Counted from the first letter of the stretch, positions 41,378 to 50,748 are shown. The stretch: 64,000 nt of DNA from Pseudomonadota bacterium (GCA_021805565.1 JAJZFA010000030.1:1-64000), one strand, 5' to 3'. Made by a program: numbers and translations. Notes: a model not told the origin generated them from the sequence alone.

Positions 41378-42301
41378 ATGAAGTTTGGCATTCACAATCC
41401 GTCGTTCGTCTTCGGTCCGAATCCGGCCGATGCGTTCGATGGCCTCAAGAAAAAGGCGCAATGGGCCGAAAATAACGGTTTCGCCTGGTTTTCGGTGATG
41501 GATCACCTGATTCAGATCCCGCGGGTGGGCGAACCGGACGAACCGTTCATCGAAAGCTGGACCGCGCTGTCGGCGCTGGCGGCGGTGACCCAACGCATTC
41601 GCCTCGCCACGCTGGTGTCGTCGGTCGCCTATCGCAACCCGGCGCACCTGGCGAAAATCGCCGCCGGGGTCGATCTGATCAGCCGGGGCCGTTTGACGCT
41701 GGGTATCGGCGCGGGCTGGTTCGATGAGGAATACCGCCAGTATGGCTGGGATTTTCCGGAACGTCCGGCGGTGCGCATCCGGCAAATGGAAGAAGCGGTG
41801 CGGCTGATCCTGGCCATGTGGTCGGACAAGCGCACCACCTTCCACGGCAAGTATTTCCGCGCCGAAAATGCGATACTGGAGCCGAAACCGGCGGGCAAGA
41901 TTCCGGTGATGATCGCCGGCGGCGGTGAGCAACTGACGCTGCGCGTGGTCGCCGAACTCGCCGACGCCTGCAACGTGTTTGGCGATCCAGCCGAGGCGAA
42001 GCGGAAATTCGCCATCCTGCGCGGCCATTGCGACGCGGCCGGCCGGCCGTACGATGCGATCGAGCGCACCGCGCTAACCGGGTTGTTGCTGGCGCGCGAC
42101 GAAACGGCGCTTGCGGCGAAACGCGAGAGGCTGGGGGCGGCGGACCCGTTCCTCGGCTTTGCCGGCACGGTGTCGCGGATGACCGATGTGGCCGGCGCCT
42201 ATCGCGATGCCGGGGTGCAGTTGCTGATCGCGGGTGCATTCAAGAACGATGCGGAAACGCTGGAACTGCTGGCGTCGGACGTCATGCCACGGTTCGCATA
42301 G
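41378..42301 (+). CDS. LLM-class F420-dependent oxidoreductase
   Basis: The 307-aa protein carries the F420-type LLM motifs: W-F-S-V-M-D-H-L near residue 40, L-V-S-S-V-A-Y-R-N-P-A-H-L-A-K, S-R-G-R-L-T-L-G-I-G-A-G-W-F-D-E-E-Y and P-V-M-I-A-G-G-G-E. It starts 31 bp after fbiC with a CAGGAG site and is almost certainly co-transcribed with it. The DUF2478 gene follows after 1 bp. Substrate unknown. Confidence 0.9.
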   Translation: MKFGIHNPSFVFGPNPADAFDGLKKKAQWAENNGFAWFSVMDHLIQIPRVGEPDEPFIESWTALSALAAVTQRIRLATLVSSVAYRNPAHLAKIAAGVDLISRGRLTLGIGAGWFDEEYRQYGWDFPERPAVRIRQMEEAVRLILAMWSDKRTTFHGKYFRAENAILEPKPAGKIPVMIAGGGEQLTLRVVAELADACNVFGDPAEAKRKFAILRGHCDAAGRPYDAIERTALTGLLLARDETALAAKRERLGAADPFLGFAGTVSRMTDVAGAYRDAGVQLLIAGAFKNDAETLELLASDVMPRFA

Positions 42302-42302
42302 A

Positions 42303-42932
42303 ATGCGCGCGACCGGACGCGGTGGGCCGATCGGCCGCGGCTTTGTCGAAGAACAGGCCACGATCGAACCCGCGCCGCCGGAACCGGCACTGGACATGGC
42401 GGCTCGGACCGGCGTGCTGCTGTACGACGCCACCGTGGCCGTCGATACGATCATGGCCGAGGCCGTGCGCTCCATTCAGGCTGGCGGCATCCAGGTCGGC
42501 GGCTTGCTGCAACACGCCGGCCCACGCCACGCGAACGGACGACCCAGTCTTTGGCTGGGCGATATCGCCACCGGACAGAGCATCCGGCTGGACCAGCCCC
42601 GCGGAACCGGGGCCAGGGATTGTATTCTGGACCCCGATGCGTTGGCCCAGGGTGCCTGTCTGTTGCGCGCCGCCGCCGGGGCTGGGTTCGGCCTGATCGT
42701 GGTGAACCGGTTCGGGTATGCCGAGGCGGAAGGCGGCGGGTTGCGGGCGGAAATCGCGGAGGCGATGTGTTCCGGTGCGGCGCTGCTGATCGCGGTGCGG
42801 CTGTCCCGGCTGGCCAGCCTGGAGGCGTTTCTGGGCGGCCCGGCGACGGTGCTGCCCGCGGCCGCCACGGCCATCGCCGCCTGGGCCGCACAGGCGGTGG
42901 GCCAATCCGGAATTGCCCCAGGCTACGCCTGA
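42303..42932 (+). CDS. DUF2478-family protein
   Basis: The 209-aa protein matches DUF2478, a family often found near molybdenum uptake or cofactor genes. Visible signatures are V-D-T-I-M-A-E-A, I-Q-A-G-G-I-Q-V-G-G-L-L-Q, I-L-D-P-D-A-L-A-Q-G-A-C-L-L-R, and L-I-V-V-N-R-F-G-Y-A-E-A-E-G-G-G-L-R-A-E, which looks like a degenerate P-loop-type NTPase core. The first 30 residues are less typical; ATG 42396 is an alternative start. It sits 1 bp after an LLM gene. A role in Mo metabolism would fit the three Mo hydroxylases here, but that is inference. Confidence 0.78.
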   Translation: MRATGRGGPIGRGFVEEQATIEPAPPEPALDMAARTGVLLYDATVAVDTIMAEAVRSIQAGGIQVGGLLQHAGPRHANGRPSLWLGDIATGQSIRLDQPRGTGARDCILDPDALAQGACLLRAAAGAGFGLIVVNRFGYAEAEGGGLRAEIAEAMCSGAALLIAVRLSRLASLEAFLGGPATVLPAAATAIAAWAAQAVGQSGIAPGYA

Positions 42933-42939
42933 AAATCGG

Positions 42940-42981
42940 CGTTAAGGGCAGCATTGGCAAATAGCGCTGCTGCCCTTAACG
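42940..42981. repeat. Short perfect hairpin, deleted relative of the dispersed repeat (copy F, inverted)
   Basis: A 13-bp perfect stem (42940-42952 with 42969-42981, loop of 16) starts 8 bp after the DUF2478 stop. Read on the minus strand, its TATTTGCCAATGCTGCCCTTAA part resembles the 3' arm of hairpin 2 in copy C (TATTTGCCAGCGTTGCCTTAG). It may also act as a terminator-like hairpin; no T run follows. Confidence 0.5.
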
Positions 42982-43023
42982 TCCGGCCCGAAACCGGCGA
43001 TAAACGCGGCGCGCCAGTTCTTT

Positions 43024-43057
43024 GAATGAAGCGATCCGGTGAATGAAGCGATCCGGG
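43024..43057. repeat. 17-bp tandem duplication upstream of the second msrB
   Basis: Two adjacent copies of GAATGAAGCGATCCGG plus one variable base (43024-43040 and 43041-43057) lie 45 bp before the msrB start. They look like a recent slippage duplication. Confidence 0.8.
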
Positions 43058-43101
43058 CCTGCGAGCGGCCTGGACCAACGACGTCGCGACAAGGAAACCT
43101 T

Positions 43102-43506
43102 ATGAACACCAAGACCTATCCTGTAACGCGGGGCGATGCCGAGTGGCGCCGCCTGCTGACGCCGGCACAGTATTACGTCATGCGATCGCACGGGACCGAA
43201 GCGCCCGGCAGTTGTGCGTTGCTGGCGGAAAAGCGGCCCGGACGGTTTACCTGCGCCGGATGCGATACGCCGCTGTTCGACTCGAAGCTGAAATTCGAAA
43301 GCGGCACGGGCTGGCCGAGCTTCAACGATCCGGTGGAGGGGAGCGTGGAAACGACGATCGATCACAGCCATGGCATGATCCGGACGGAGGTGCATTGCGC
43401 GACCTGCGGCAGTCATCTGGGCCATATTTTCGACGATGGACCGCCGCCTTCGTTTCAGCGCTACTGCATCAACGGCATCGCAATGAATTTCGTGCCGGAC
43501 AAGTAA
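43102..43506 (+). CDS. msrB: Peptide-methionine (R)-S-oxide reductase (second copy)
   Basis: The 134-aa protein has complete MsrB features: zinc motifs C-A-G-C and C-A-T-C-G, F-E-S-G-T-G-W-P-S-F, R-T-E-V-H-C, H-L-G-H-I-F-D-D-G-P and catalytic Cys in R-Y-C-I-N-G. ATG 43102 is preceded by AAGGAAA. It differs from the 30823 copy in its N-terminus and many core positions, so the two are old paralogues, not a recent duplication. It lies 170 bp downstream of DUF2478. Confidence 0.95.
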   Translation: MNTKTYPVTRGDAEWRRLLTPAQYYVMRSHGTEAPGSCALLAEKRPGRFTCAGCDTPLFDSKLKFESGTGWPSFNDPVEGSVETTIDHSHGMIRTEVHCATCGSHLGHIFDDGPPPSFQRYCINGIAMNFVPDK

Positions 43507-43554
43507 TTTTCGATACCGCAACGGACGGACTCCGTTGCGGACGCCGGGCGAACA

Positions 43555-44112
43555 CTATGCTTCCAGCGCCGCATCCCAGTACAGAAAATCCAGCCATGTC
43601 CTGTGCAGGTTTTCGCGCATCACATGCCACTTCGCCGCCTCATCGATCTGGTGCGGGGTCGGTTCCACCGGCATGCAGCGCAGGCGCAGCCCGCTTTGTT
43701 TCAGGGACCGGTTGCCCTTGAACAGATTATCGGCCTGACAGCATGTCACCACATTGGTCCAACTGGTGATCCCGCCTTTCGAGCGGGGCACGATATGATC
43801 GAACGTCAGGTCCTTGGCCGTCAGCGTGTCGCCGCAATACTGGCAACTGAATCGGTCGCGGAGGAATACGTGATACCGCGTAAACGCCACTTTCCGCCGC
43901 TTATGGAACCGTTTCAGCGCCACCACCGACGGAATAGCGAACGACTGGCGGCTTGAATGCACCTCCACATCGTAATTGATCACGGGATTGACCCGTTCCT
44001 GCAACACCGCCACCAGCGCGTCCTGCCAGGACCAGACCGACAGCGGCCCCCAACTCAGCGGCTGCATGTCCGCGTTCAGCACCAGGGTTTGCAGGCTGGG
44101 AATATGGCTCAT
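43555..44112 (-). CDS. HNH endonuclease family protein
   Basis: The 185-aa protein carries an HNH domain: zinc-binding C-Q-Y-C-G, then LTFDHIVPRSKGG with the catalytic His, and N-V-V-T-C-C-x-x-D-N-x-x-K-G. The N-terminal 70 residues (V-L-N-A-D-M-Q-P-L, V-I-N-Y-D-V-E-V-H) match a widespread chromosomal HNH subfamily of proteobacteria and actinobacteria, not a restriction or homing enzyme. Its cellular role is unknown. It stands alone, convergent with msrB. Confidence 0.88.
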   Translation of the reverse strand: MSHIPSLQTLVLNADMQPLSWGPLSVWSWQDALVAVLQERVNPVINYDVEVHSSRQSFAIPSVVALKRFHKRRKVAFTRYHVFLRDRFSCQYCGDTLTAKDLTFDHIVPRSKGGITSWTNVVTCCQADNLFKGNRSLKQSGLRLRCMPVEPTPHQIDEAAKWHVMRENLHRTWLDFLYWDAALEA

Positions 44113-44390
44113 TTGTGCCGATCCGGCGCCTGCGCCGTGTTCAGCACAATACTGGGAAAACTCGATCCGCCGTCAGGCAAAAGCGACTCCCTTTCTATGG
44201 AGACGCGACACCTGGGGGGTAGAATCGCCGAACCGCCAGATTGTGCGCCACCGGAAACCTCCCGGATTTATGGCAGACCGTTCCTCGCGCCGCAACCCGC
44301 CTCGCGGCGATGAACGGGGGAACTGGGTAACTGTCGCCGGGCTTGGTTCCCCTTCTGTCATGGTCTGACCGATCCGGGCGCTAGGAAGTC

Positions 44391-44513
44391 GTGGGTGGCC
44401 GGGACAAGCCCGGCCATGACACGAGACAAAAACCGCCGCCGAGACACAATTTTCGAACGGGTAACCATTCGACCGCCTCCACCCGATTGCCTTGCTGCCC
44501 GACCCGGCGCCGG
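44391..44513. repeat. Dispersed intergenic repeat family 2, copy 2
   Basis: This is the second copy of the roughly 120-bp repeat at 6443-6563. It contains the palindrome GGCCGGGACAAGCCCGGCC and the shared GACAAAAA-CGCCGCCG and TTCGACCGCC-CCCGATTGC blocks. The surrounding gap 44113-44763 (651 bp) shows no gene I can support apart from this repeat. Confidence 0.6.
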
Positions 44514-44763
44514 GGAAGGCAGCGCGCGGATCCGGCATAAACCGCATGACACGTTCATGAAATTTATGCCCTGGCGATCCCTGTCGCCATTCCGTGTCGC
44601 CATTCCCCGTCTCCATCCAGCGACAGCGCCGCCATCGCACACTGGCCAACACGTTCACGACAGCGGCACAATAATGCGACGCGCGAGACTCGCTTACGCA
44701 AGTGCATCGTCCTATGCTAACCAGCAATCAGTTGCGCCCGGATTGCTCGGGAATCCCACCGCT

Positions 44764-47700
44764 ATGCCAGACAACGAACCGGAAAAACCCAAACCCGCGT
44801 CGCCGGACGGTGCCAGCGTATCGCTGGCGCCCGCGCCGCCATCGGATGACACCGACTTCAAGATCGTTGCGATCGGCGCCTCGGCGGGCGGTTTGGAAGC
44901 CTGCCGGCAATTCCTGCGGGCACTGCCCGCCGATACCGCGATGGCCTTTATCCTGGTGCAGCACCTCGATCCAGACCATCGCAGCATGATGGTGGACCTT
45001 TTGTCCGCCTTCACGCCGATCCCCGTCGTGCAGGCCGCCGACGGAATGGCGGTGGAGCGCAATCATTTCTATGTCATTCCGCCCGGCACCTATCTGTCCG
45101 TGACCGGCACGACACTGCACCTGTCGCCGCCGCGGGAACGTCATGGCGCCCGGCTGCCATTCGACTTCCTGCTGCATTCCCTCGCCGCCGGCCACGGCGC
45201 CCGCACCATTTGCGTGGTCTTGTCCGGCACCGGGGCCGATGGCAGCCTGGGGCTGTGGGCCGTCAAGGACAAGGGCGGTCTCGTGTTCGTCCAGGATCCG
45301 GAAGAAGCCGAGTATGCCGGCATGCCGCAAAGCGCCATCGCCACCGGCCGGGTGGATCGCGTGCTGCCCGCCGACGCGATCCCCGAGGCGCTGACCATGC
45401 CCGCCCCATCCGGCGCATCCGTTCCGGACCCCCGCGATATACTGCCGCCGGAAGACGGACACGACTGGTTGCCGGAAGTGGTCGAACTGCTGCGTACCCG
45501 GACGCCGCACGATTTCAGGCTGTATAAGCCCGGCACGCTGCTGCGGCGGATCGAACGGCGCATGGCGATGGCCGGGATAGGGCCCGACAACCCCGGCCAA
45601 TACGTTACAATCCTGCACAACGATCCAGCCGAACTCACGCTGCTGGCGAAAGATCTTCTCATCAACGTCACCGGCTTCTTTCGCGATGCGCCGGTGTTCG
45701 CCATGCTGGCGGCAAAAATCGTTCCCGGACTGATACGCCGGCACGCACCCGACAAAACCGTACGAATCTGGGTCGCCGGCTGCAGTACCGGCGAAGAGGC
45801 CTATTCCATCGCCATGCTGGTGCGCGAAGAAATAGCCGCCTCCAAACTCAGCGTAAAGCTCCAGATATTCGCGTCCGACGTGGACCCCGACGCCATCGAA
45901 ATCGCCCGGGAAGGGGTTTATCCACTCACCATAGAAGCGGATGTCTCGCCGGAGCGCATCGCCCGGTTCTTCTCCAAGGAAGACAATACCTACCGGATTT
46001 CTCCCGAATTGCGGGCCTGCATCGTCTTCACCGTTCACGATATCCTGGGCGATCCGCCGTTCTCCCGTCTCGACCTGATATCGTGCCGGAATCTGATGAT
46101 CTACCTGCGCCCGGAAGCGCAGGCGACACTCGTGGCAATGTTTCATTTCGCCCTCGGCGAAGGCAGCACCCTGCTGCTCGGAACATCGGAAACCGTCGGC
46201 GCGGAGGACGACAGGTTCGAGGTCATCTCCAAAATCAACCGTATCTACCGCCATGTCGGCCGCAGCCGCCCCGGCGAATTCGGCTTTATCCGGGCGGCGG
46301 CCGATCTCGCGCGACTGCCCGGCCGGCTCGATCGGATCGCACCGCCCTCGCGCCAAACCGTTCTGGCCGAATTGTGCCGGCGCATGGTGATGGAACTCTA
46401 CGCGCCCGCCGCCGTGCTGATCGATCGCAAGCATGAATGTGTTTACTCGCTCGGTCCGTCGGACCGGTTTCTGCGCGTCGTCCCCGGGCACCCATCGAAC
46501 GACATTCTCGCCATGGCGCGGCCATCTTTGCGCATCAAGCTGCGCACCGCGATCCAGCAGGCCAGCGAACACAAAATCAGGGTCGTGGCCGAAGGCTGCC
46601 GGATCGGCGACAGCGATCCCGGCACATTCAGCATCGCCGTGCACCCATGCCGCGGCGATGGCGAAGACCTTTTCCTGATCTGCTTCGTGGACGATGCGAA
46701 GCCAGCACTCGCACGCGACAAACCGAACCGTAGCCGCGACACACCAAGGGTCATCGACCTGGAACAGCAACTCCAGGCCACCCACACCGAACTTCAGGGC
46801 GCGATCCACGATCTGGAACTATCGGGCGAGGAACAGAAGGCCATCATTGAGGAAGCCCTGTCGGTACAGGAAGAATTCCAGTCCACCAATGAGGAGCTGC
46901 TGACATCGAAAGAAGAGCTCCAGTCGCTGAATGAGGAACTGACCGCGCTGAACAGCCAGTTGCAGGAAACCCTGGAACGCCAGCGTACCGTCGCCAACGA
47001 TCTGCGAAACGTGCTGGACAGCACCGATGTCGCGACCCTGTTTCTCGACCGGGATATGAATATCCGCTTCTTCACCCCCGCCACGAAAGTTCTGTTCGGC
47101 ATCCTGCCCGACGACATCGGACGCCCACTGTCGGATCTGAACACGCTGAACGCCGATTCCGCTCTGCTGGACGATGCCATTGCGGTGCTGCGGACCCTGG
47201 AACCGGTGGAGCGCGAAATCGCAGCCACGGGCGGCGCGTGGTATGTCCGCCGTGTGCTGCCTTACCGCACCCGCGAAGACGGCGTGGAAGGCATTGTCGT
47301 CACCTTTTCCAACATCACGGAACGTCGGCGCGTTTCGGACGAATTGTTGGCCGCCCGGCAGCGGGCGGATCAGGCCAACGCCGCCAAAACGCGCTTCCTG
47401 GGGGCGGCGAGCCACGATCTGCGCCAGCCGCTGCAAACCATGACGCTGCTGCAGGGACTTCTGGCCAGGGCCGCCGATAGCCCAAAAGCCAAAAATCTGG
47501 TCGCCCGCCTGGACGAAACCCTGGTCGCGATGTCGGGCATGCTGAATACGCTGCTCGACATCAATCAGATCGAATCCGGCACGGTCACCGCCGAACCGGT
47601 CGCTGTTCCCGTCGATGGCCTGCTGCGCATGCTGCACGGCGAATTCCATTTGCACGCGCAAGCCAAGGGCGTCGATCTGCGGCTTGTCCACAGCGGCCTG

Positions 47701-47871
47701 ACCATCGTCAGCGACCCCAGGCTGCTGGAACAAATGCTCCGCAACCTGTTGTCCAACGCGCTGAAATACACGGCGCGCGGCAAGATTCTGATGGGTTGCC
47801 GCCGGCATGGCAGCACCCTGAGGATCGAAATCTGGGATACCGGCATCGGCATCCCGGATAGCGAACAGTAG
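44764..47871 (+). CDS. CheB-CheR-PAS-histidine kinase, truncated by an amber codon
   Basis: This is the 5' part (1,035 codons) of a giant hybrid signalling gene. In order: CheB methylesterase domain (about 35-220; catalytic Ser in G-A-S-A-G-G, His in Q-H-L-D, Asp in G-T-G-A-D-G), CheR methyltransferase (about 235-500; V-A-G-C-S-T-G-E-E-A-Y-S and S-C-R-N-L-M-I-Y-L), a coiled coil (about 660-750), PAS, and a kinase core with phospho-acceptor His in A-S-H-D-L-R-Q-P-L-Q. The ATPase domain starts (N-L-L-S-N-A-L-K-Y-T, D-T-G-I-G-I-P) and is then cut by TAG at 47869. The same frame stays open beyond the stop for the rest of the family's domains. Confidence 0.85.
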   Translation: MPDNEPEKPKPASPDGASVSLAPAPPSDDTDFKIVAIGASAGGLEACRQFLRALPADTAMAFILVQHLDPDHRSMMVDLLSAFTPIPVVQAADGMAVERNHFYVIPPGTYLSVTGTTLHLSPPRERHGARLPFDFLLHSLAAGHGARTICVVLSGTGADGSLGLWAVKDKGGLVFVQDPEEAEYAGMPQSAIATGRVDRVLPADAIPEALTMPAPSGASVPDPRDILPPEDGHDWLPEVVELLRTRTPHDFRLYKPGTLLRRIERRMAMAGIGPDNPGQYVTILHNDPAELTLLAKDLLINVTGFFRDAPVFAMLAAKIVPGLIRRHAPDKTVRIWVAGCSTGEEAYSIAMLVREEIAASKLSVKLQIFASDVDPDAIEIAREGVYPLTIEADVSPERIARFFSKEDNTYRISPELRACIVFTVHDILGDPPFSRLDLISCRNLMIYLRPEAQATLVAMFHFALGEGSTLLLGTSETVGAEDDRFEVISKINRIYRHVGRSRPGEFGFIRAAADLARLPGRLDRIAPPSRQTVLAELCRRMVMELYAPAAVLIDRKHECVYSLGPSDRFLRVVPGHPSNDILAMARPSLRIKLRTAIQQASEHKIRVVAEGCRIGDSDPGTFSIAVHPCRGDGEDLFLICFVDDAKPALARDKPNRSRDTPRVIDLEQQLQATHTELQGAIHDLELSGEEQKAIIEEALSVQEEFQSTNEELLTSKEELQSLNEELTALNSQLQETLERQRTVANDLRNVLDSTDVATLFLDRDMNIRFFTPATKVLFGILPDDIGRPLSDLNTLNADSALLDDAIAVLRTLEPVEREIAATGGAWYVRRVLPYRTREDGVEGIVVTFSNITERRRVSDELLAARQRADQANAAKTRFLGAASHDLRQPLQTMTLLQGLLARAADSPKAKNLVARLDETLVAMSGMLNTLLDINQIESGTVTAEPVAVPVDGLLRMLHGEFHLHAQAKGVDLRLVHSGLTIVSDPRLLEQMLRNLLSNALKYTARGKILMGCRRHGSTLRIEIWDTGIGIPDSEQ

Positions 47872-49140
47872 TCGATCTTCGAGGAATACCGTCAACTCGG
47901 CAATGCGGCCCGCGAACGCAACCTCGGCCTTGGCCTGGGTCTGTCCATCGTACGACGGCTCAGCGGTCTGCTTGGTCATCCGGTTCGCGTGCGGTCGTGG
48001 CCGAACCGGGGATCGGTCTTTTCGGTCGAGGCCCGGCTGGCATCGGATGCCGGCGCCGGTCCATCCGATTCTGGCGCCAGTCCTGGTGCCGATGAACCCG
48101 CGCGTCAGACGGGCAGAATTCTGGTCATCGAGGATGACCCCGACGTGCGAGACCTGTTGGCGACCTTTCTGCGGGATGAAGGTCACACCGTCACGGCGGT
48201 CTATGACAGCATACGGGCGCAGGAACTGGTCGCGGGCGGGATGGTGCGCCCCGATCTGATCGTCGCGGACTATAATCTGCCCAACGGCGTAAGCGGCGTC
48301 GCGGCTATCGGCCTGCTGCGGGGTGTGCTGCAACGCGCGGTTCCCGCCATTATCCTGACGGGCGACATATCGGCCGAAACCGCGAGCACGGTTGCGGCGC
48401 ACGGCTTTGTGCAGATCGACAAGCCGATGCAGCTGCCGGTGCTGATACGGACGATCCAGGCCCTGCTGCCGTCGGCGCCGGCGGCCGGTGCCACGCGCGC
48501 GCCGCCGGCGGCGGACGCAGGCACCATCTATGTGGTCGATGACGATGACGGCATTCGCGGCGCGATCCGGGCCGTGCTGGAAGATGAAGGCCGGCTGGTT
48601 CAGGATTTCGATACGTGCGAGGCGTTTCTGGCGGCTTTCCAGCCCGAGCACGACGCCTGCCTGATCGTCGATGCCTATCTCCCCGGCATGAACGGCATCG
48701 CCTTGCTGCGGCGGCTGCAGGATGCCGGCCATCGTTTGCCGGCCATCATGATAACGGGAACCAGCGACGTGGCGGTCGCCGTGCGGGCCATGAAAGCAGG
48801 GGCGTCGGACTTCATCGAAAAGCCGGTCAGCCGCACCGAACTGCTAGCCTGTGTCGATCGGGCGATCGAACAGTCGCGGGACGCCGGTAAACTGGCGGCC
48901 TGGCGGCAAGAAGCCGCGCGCCAGCTCGCCGGGCTGACCGCGCGTCAGCGTCAGGTGATGGAACTGGTGGTTGCCGGGCTTTCCAGCAAAACGATTGCCG
49001 CCGATCTGGGGCTGAGTCAGCGGACGGTGGAAAACCACCGCGCGTCCATCATGTCGAAAACCGGAATGACGTCGCTGGCCGCCCTTGCCCGCCTGGTGCT
49101 GGCCGCCAACGCGGAACAGGCTGACAACGGGGGGGTGTAA
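47872..49140 (+). pseudogene. Downstream part of the interrupted hybrid kinase: end of HATPase, two receiver domains, LuxR HTH
   Basis: Directly after the TAG, in the same frame, come S-I-F-E-E-Y-R-Q-L and L-G-L-G-L-S-I-V-R-R-L, the missing G2 box of the kinase. Receiver 1 follows (V-I-E-D-D-P, phospho-Asp in I-V-A-D-Y-N-L-P, K in Q-I-D-K-P), then receiver 2 (V-V-D-D-D-D, I-V-D-A-Y-L-P-G-M-N-G, F-I-E-K-P) and a LuxR-type HTH (L-T-A-R-Q-R-Q-V-M-E-L-V ... S-Q-R-T-V-E-N-H-R). It could be made separately from GTG 47989 as a two-receiver response regulator, but I see no convincing ribosome-binding site. The reading frame downstream is intact. Confidence 0.75.
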
Positions 49141-49150
49141 AAACCGGAGT

Positions 49151-49996
49151 TTATCCTGGGCCTCCGCCCCGCCGCACCAGCAGGCCCCTGGCCGGATCGT
49201 AGGCGACGATCGCCCCTGTCATAAACACCGCCGTCGCCGCGACGACCACCGCCAGCGCCAGCGGATCGAACCTGCCGTACAGCGAAAACCGGATCAGTTC
49301 GATCCCGTAGGTAAATGGGTTGAGCCGGCAGATGAAGTAAACCACCGGGCTGGACTGCTGCACCAGCCACAGCGGATATAGCGCGGACGATGCAAAAAAC
49401 ATCGGGAAAATAACGAAATTCATCACGCCCGCGAAATTTTCGAGCTGTTTGATCATCGACGACAGCAACATGCCGAGCGATCCGAGCATGAGGCCGCAGA
49501 GGATCAGGGCCGGCAGTACGGTGACGAATGCCCATGGTGGCAATTCGACCCCCCAAAGAACCGCGACGACAAGGAACGCGGCGACCTGAAGGATGGAAAC
49601 CGCCGTGCTGGCGAGCAACTTCGCGACCAGCAGGAACCATCGCGGAAACGGGCTGACCAGCAGCATGCGCATGTTGCCCATTTCGCGGTCATAGACCATC
49701 GACAGCGACGACTGCATGCCGTTGAACAACTGGATCATCGCGATCAGGCCGGGCGTGACATAGACTTCGTACAAGACATAGGTTTCGTAGGGCGGAATGA
49801 TGGAAACGCCCAGAATCTGGCGGAAGCCGGCCGCGAAGATGAACAGCCACACCAGCGGGCGGACCAGTGCCGAAACGAACCGCTCCCGCTGGTGAACGAA
49901 GCGCAGGGCTTCCCGCCAGGTGATACCGCGCAGGCAGATGAGGTATTGCGCCAGGGTGAATCCGGCCGGGGGTTCGGCGCGTGCGGGGCCGGTCAT
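49151..49996 (-). CDS. ABC-2-type permease of the PQQ-associated transporter
   Basis: The 281-aa inner-membrane protein has six predicted helices and ABC-2 permease features (P-L-V-W-L-F-I-F-A-A-G-F, G-L-I-A-M-I-Q-L-F-N-G-M, D-R-E-M-G-N-M-R-M-L-L-V-S-P, L-N-P-F-T-Y-G-I-E-L-I-R). It is the last gene of a four-gene operon whose members overlap by 4 bp, together matching the ABC module that accompanies PQQ alcohol dehydrogenases. The direction of transport is debated for this family; ABC-2 permeases usually export. Confidence 0.87.
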   Translation of the reverse strand: MTGPARAEPPAGFTLAQYLICLRGITWREALRFVHQRERFVSALVRPLVWLFIFAAGFRQILGVSIIPPYETYVLYEVYVTPGLIAMIQLFNGMQSSLSMVYDREMGNMRMLLVSPFPRWFLLVAKLLASTAVSILQVAAFLVVAVLWGVELPPWAFVTVLPALILCGLMLGSLGMLLSSMIKQLENFAGVMNFVIFPMFFASSALYPLWLVQQSSPVVYFICRLNPFTYGIELIRFSLYGRFDPLALAVVVAATAVFMTGAIVAYDPARGLLVRRGGGPG

Positions 49997-50748
49997 GCCG
50001 CCACGTCCCGCGCGCCGCCGGTCAGTGCGGCGAACGCACTGCCCAGGCTGGCGGTGCCAGTGCGCGCGACGACATCCGAGACCAGTCCGGCGGCCATGAG
50101 ACGGCCCCGGTGCAGGATCGCGACATCGTCGGACGGCTCGATTTCATCCAGCAAGTGCGTTGTCCACAACACCGCCACCCCAAGGTCGCGCACCAGGGTC
50201 CGGACCTGGGCCACGATCGCCAGTTTCGATGCGACATCCAGTCCGACCGTCGGTTCGTCCAGCACCAGCAGCCTGGGCTGGTGCAGCAGCGCCCGCGCGA
50301 TTTCGACGCGGCGCATCTGCCCACCGGACAGGTTGCGGGCTTTGTCGCGCGCGCGATCCGCCAGGTCCACACCCGCCAGCACGGCTGCGGTGCGGTCGCG
50401 GGCCGCGCGCCCGGCGATGCCATGCAGCGCGGCGTGGAACAGCAGGTTGTCGCGGACGGACAGATCGAGATCGAGCGTGCGTGCCTGGAACACCACCCCC
50501 AGTTGTCGCAAGGCCTGTCCGGGTGCCCGGTCGATCCGATGGCCGAGGACGGCGATGCTGCCCGATTTCGTATCGAACAGCCGGGTGATCAACGACAGCA
50601 ATGTGGTTTTGCCGGCGCCGTTCAGACCCAGCAACGCGGCGAACCGGCCTTGTCCGACGGTCAACGAAACATCGTCCAGCGCCTTGCGGGTGCCATAGGC
50701 GTGGCTGACCCCGGCGACGGACAACGCTTGTATCGCGGCGGCCGTCAT
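49993..50748 (-). CDS. ATP-binding protein of the PQQ-associated ABC transporter
   Basis: The 251-aa ABC ATPase has Walker A GLNGAGKTT, signature N-L-S-G-G-Q-M-R-R-V-E-I-A-R-A-L, Walker B L-L-V-L-D-E-P and an H-loop in T-T-H-L-L. It overlaps the permease start and the beta-propeller stop in ATGA junctions, so translation is coupled through the operon. It powers the ABC-2 permease encoded next to it. Confidence 0.92.
   Translation of the reverse strand: MTAAAIQALSVAGVSHAYGTRKALDDVSLTVGQGRFAALLGLNGAGKTTLLSLITRLFDTKSGSIAVLGHRIDRAPGQALRQLGVVFQARTLDLDLSVRDNLLFHAALHGIAGRAARDRTAAVLAGVDLADRARDKARNLSGGQMRRVEIARALLHQPRLLVLDEPTVGLDVASKLAIVAQVRTLVRDLGVAVLWTTHLLDEIEPSDDVAILHRGRLMAAGLVSDVVARTGTASLGSAFAALTGGARDVAA

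Noticed and set aside
44113-44763. Upstream extension of the CheB-CheR frame to 44395
   Set aside because: The extension translates the intergenic repeat family 2 copy; the family starts shortly before the CheB domain, consistent with ATG 44764.
44728-46809. Long minus-strand open frame (693 codons) opposite the CheB-CheR gene
   Set aside because: The plus strand carries clear CheB, CheR and kinase motifs; this frame is an antisense artefact.
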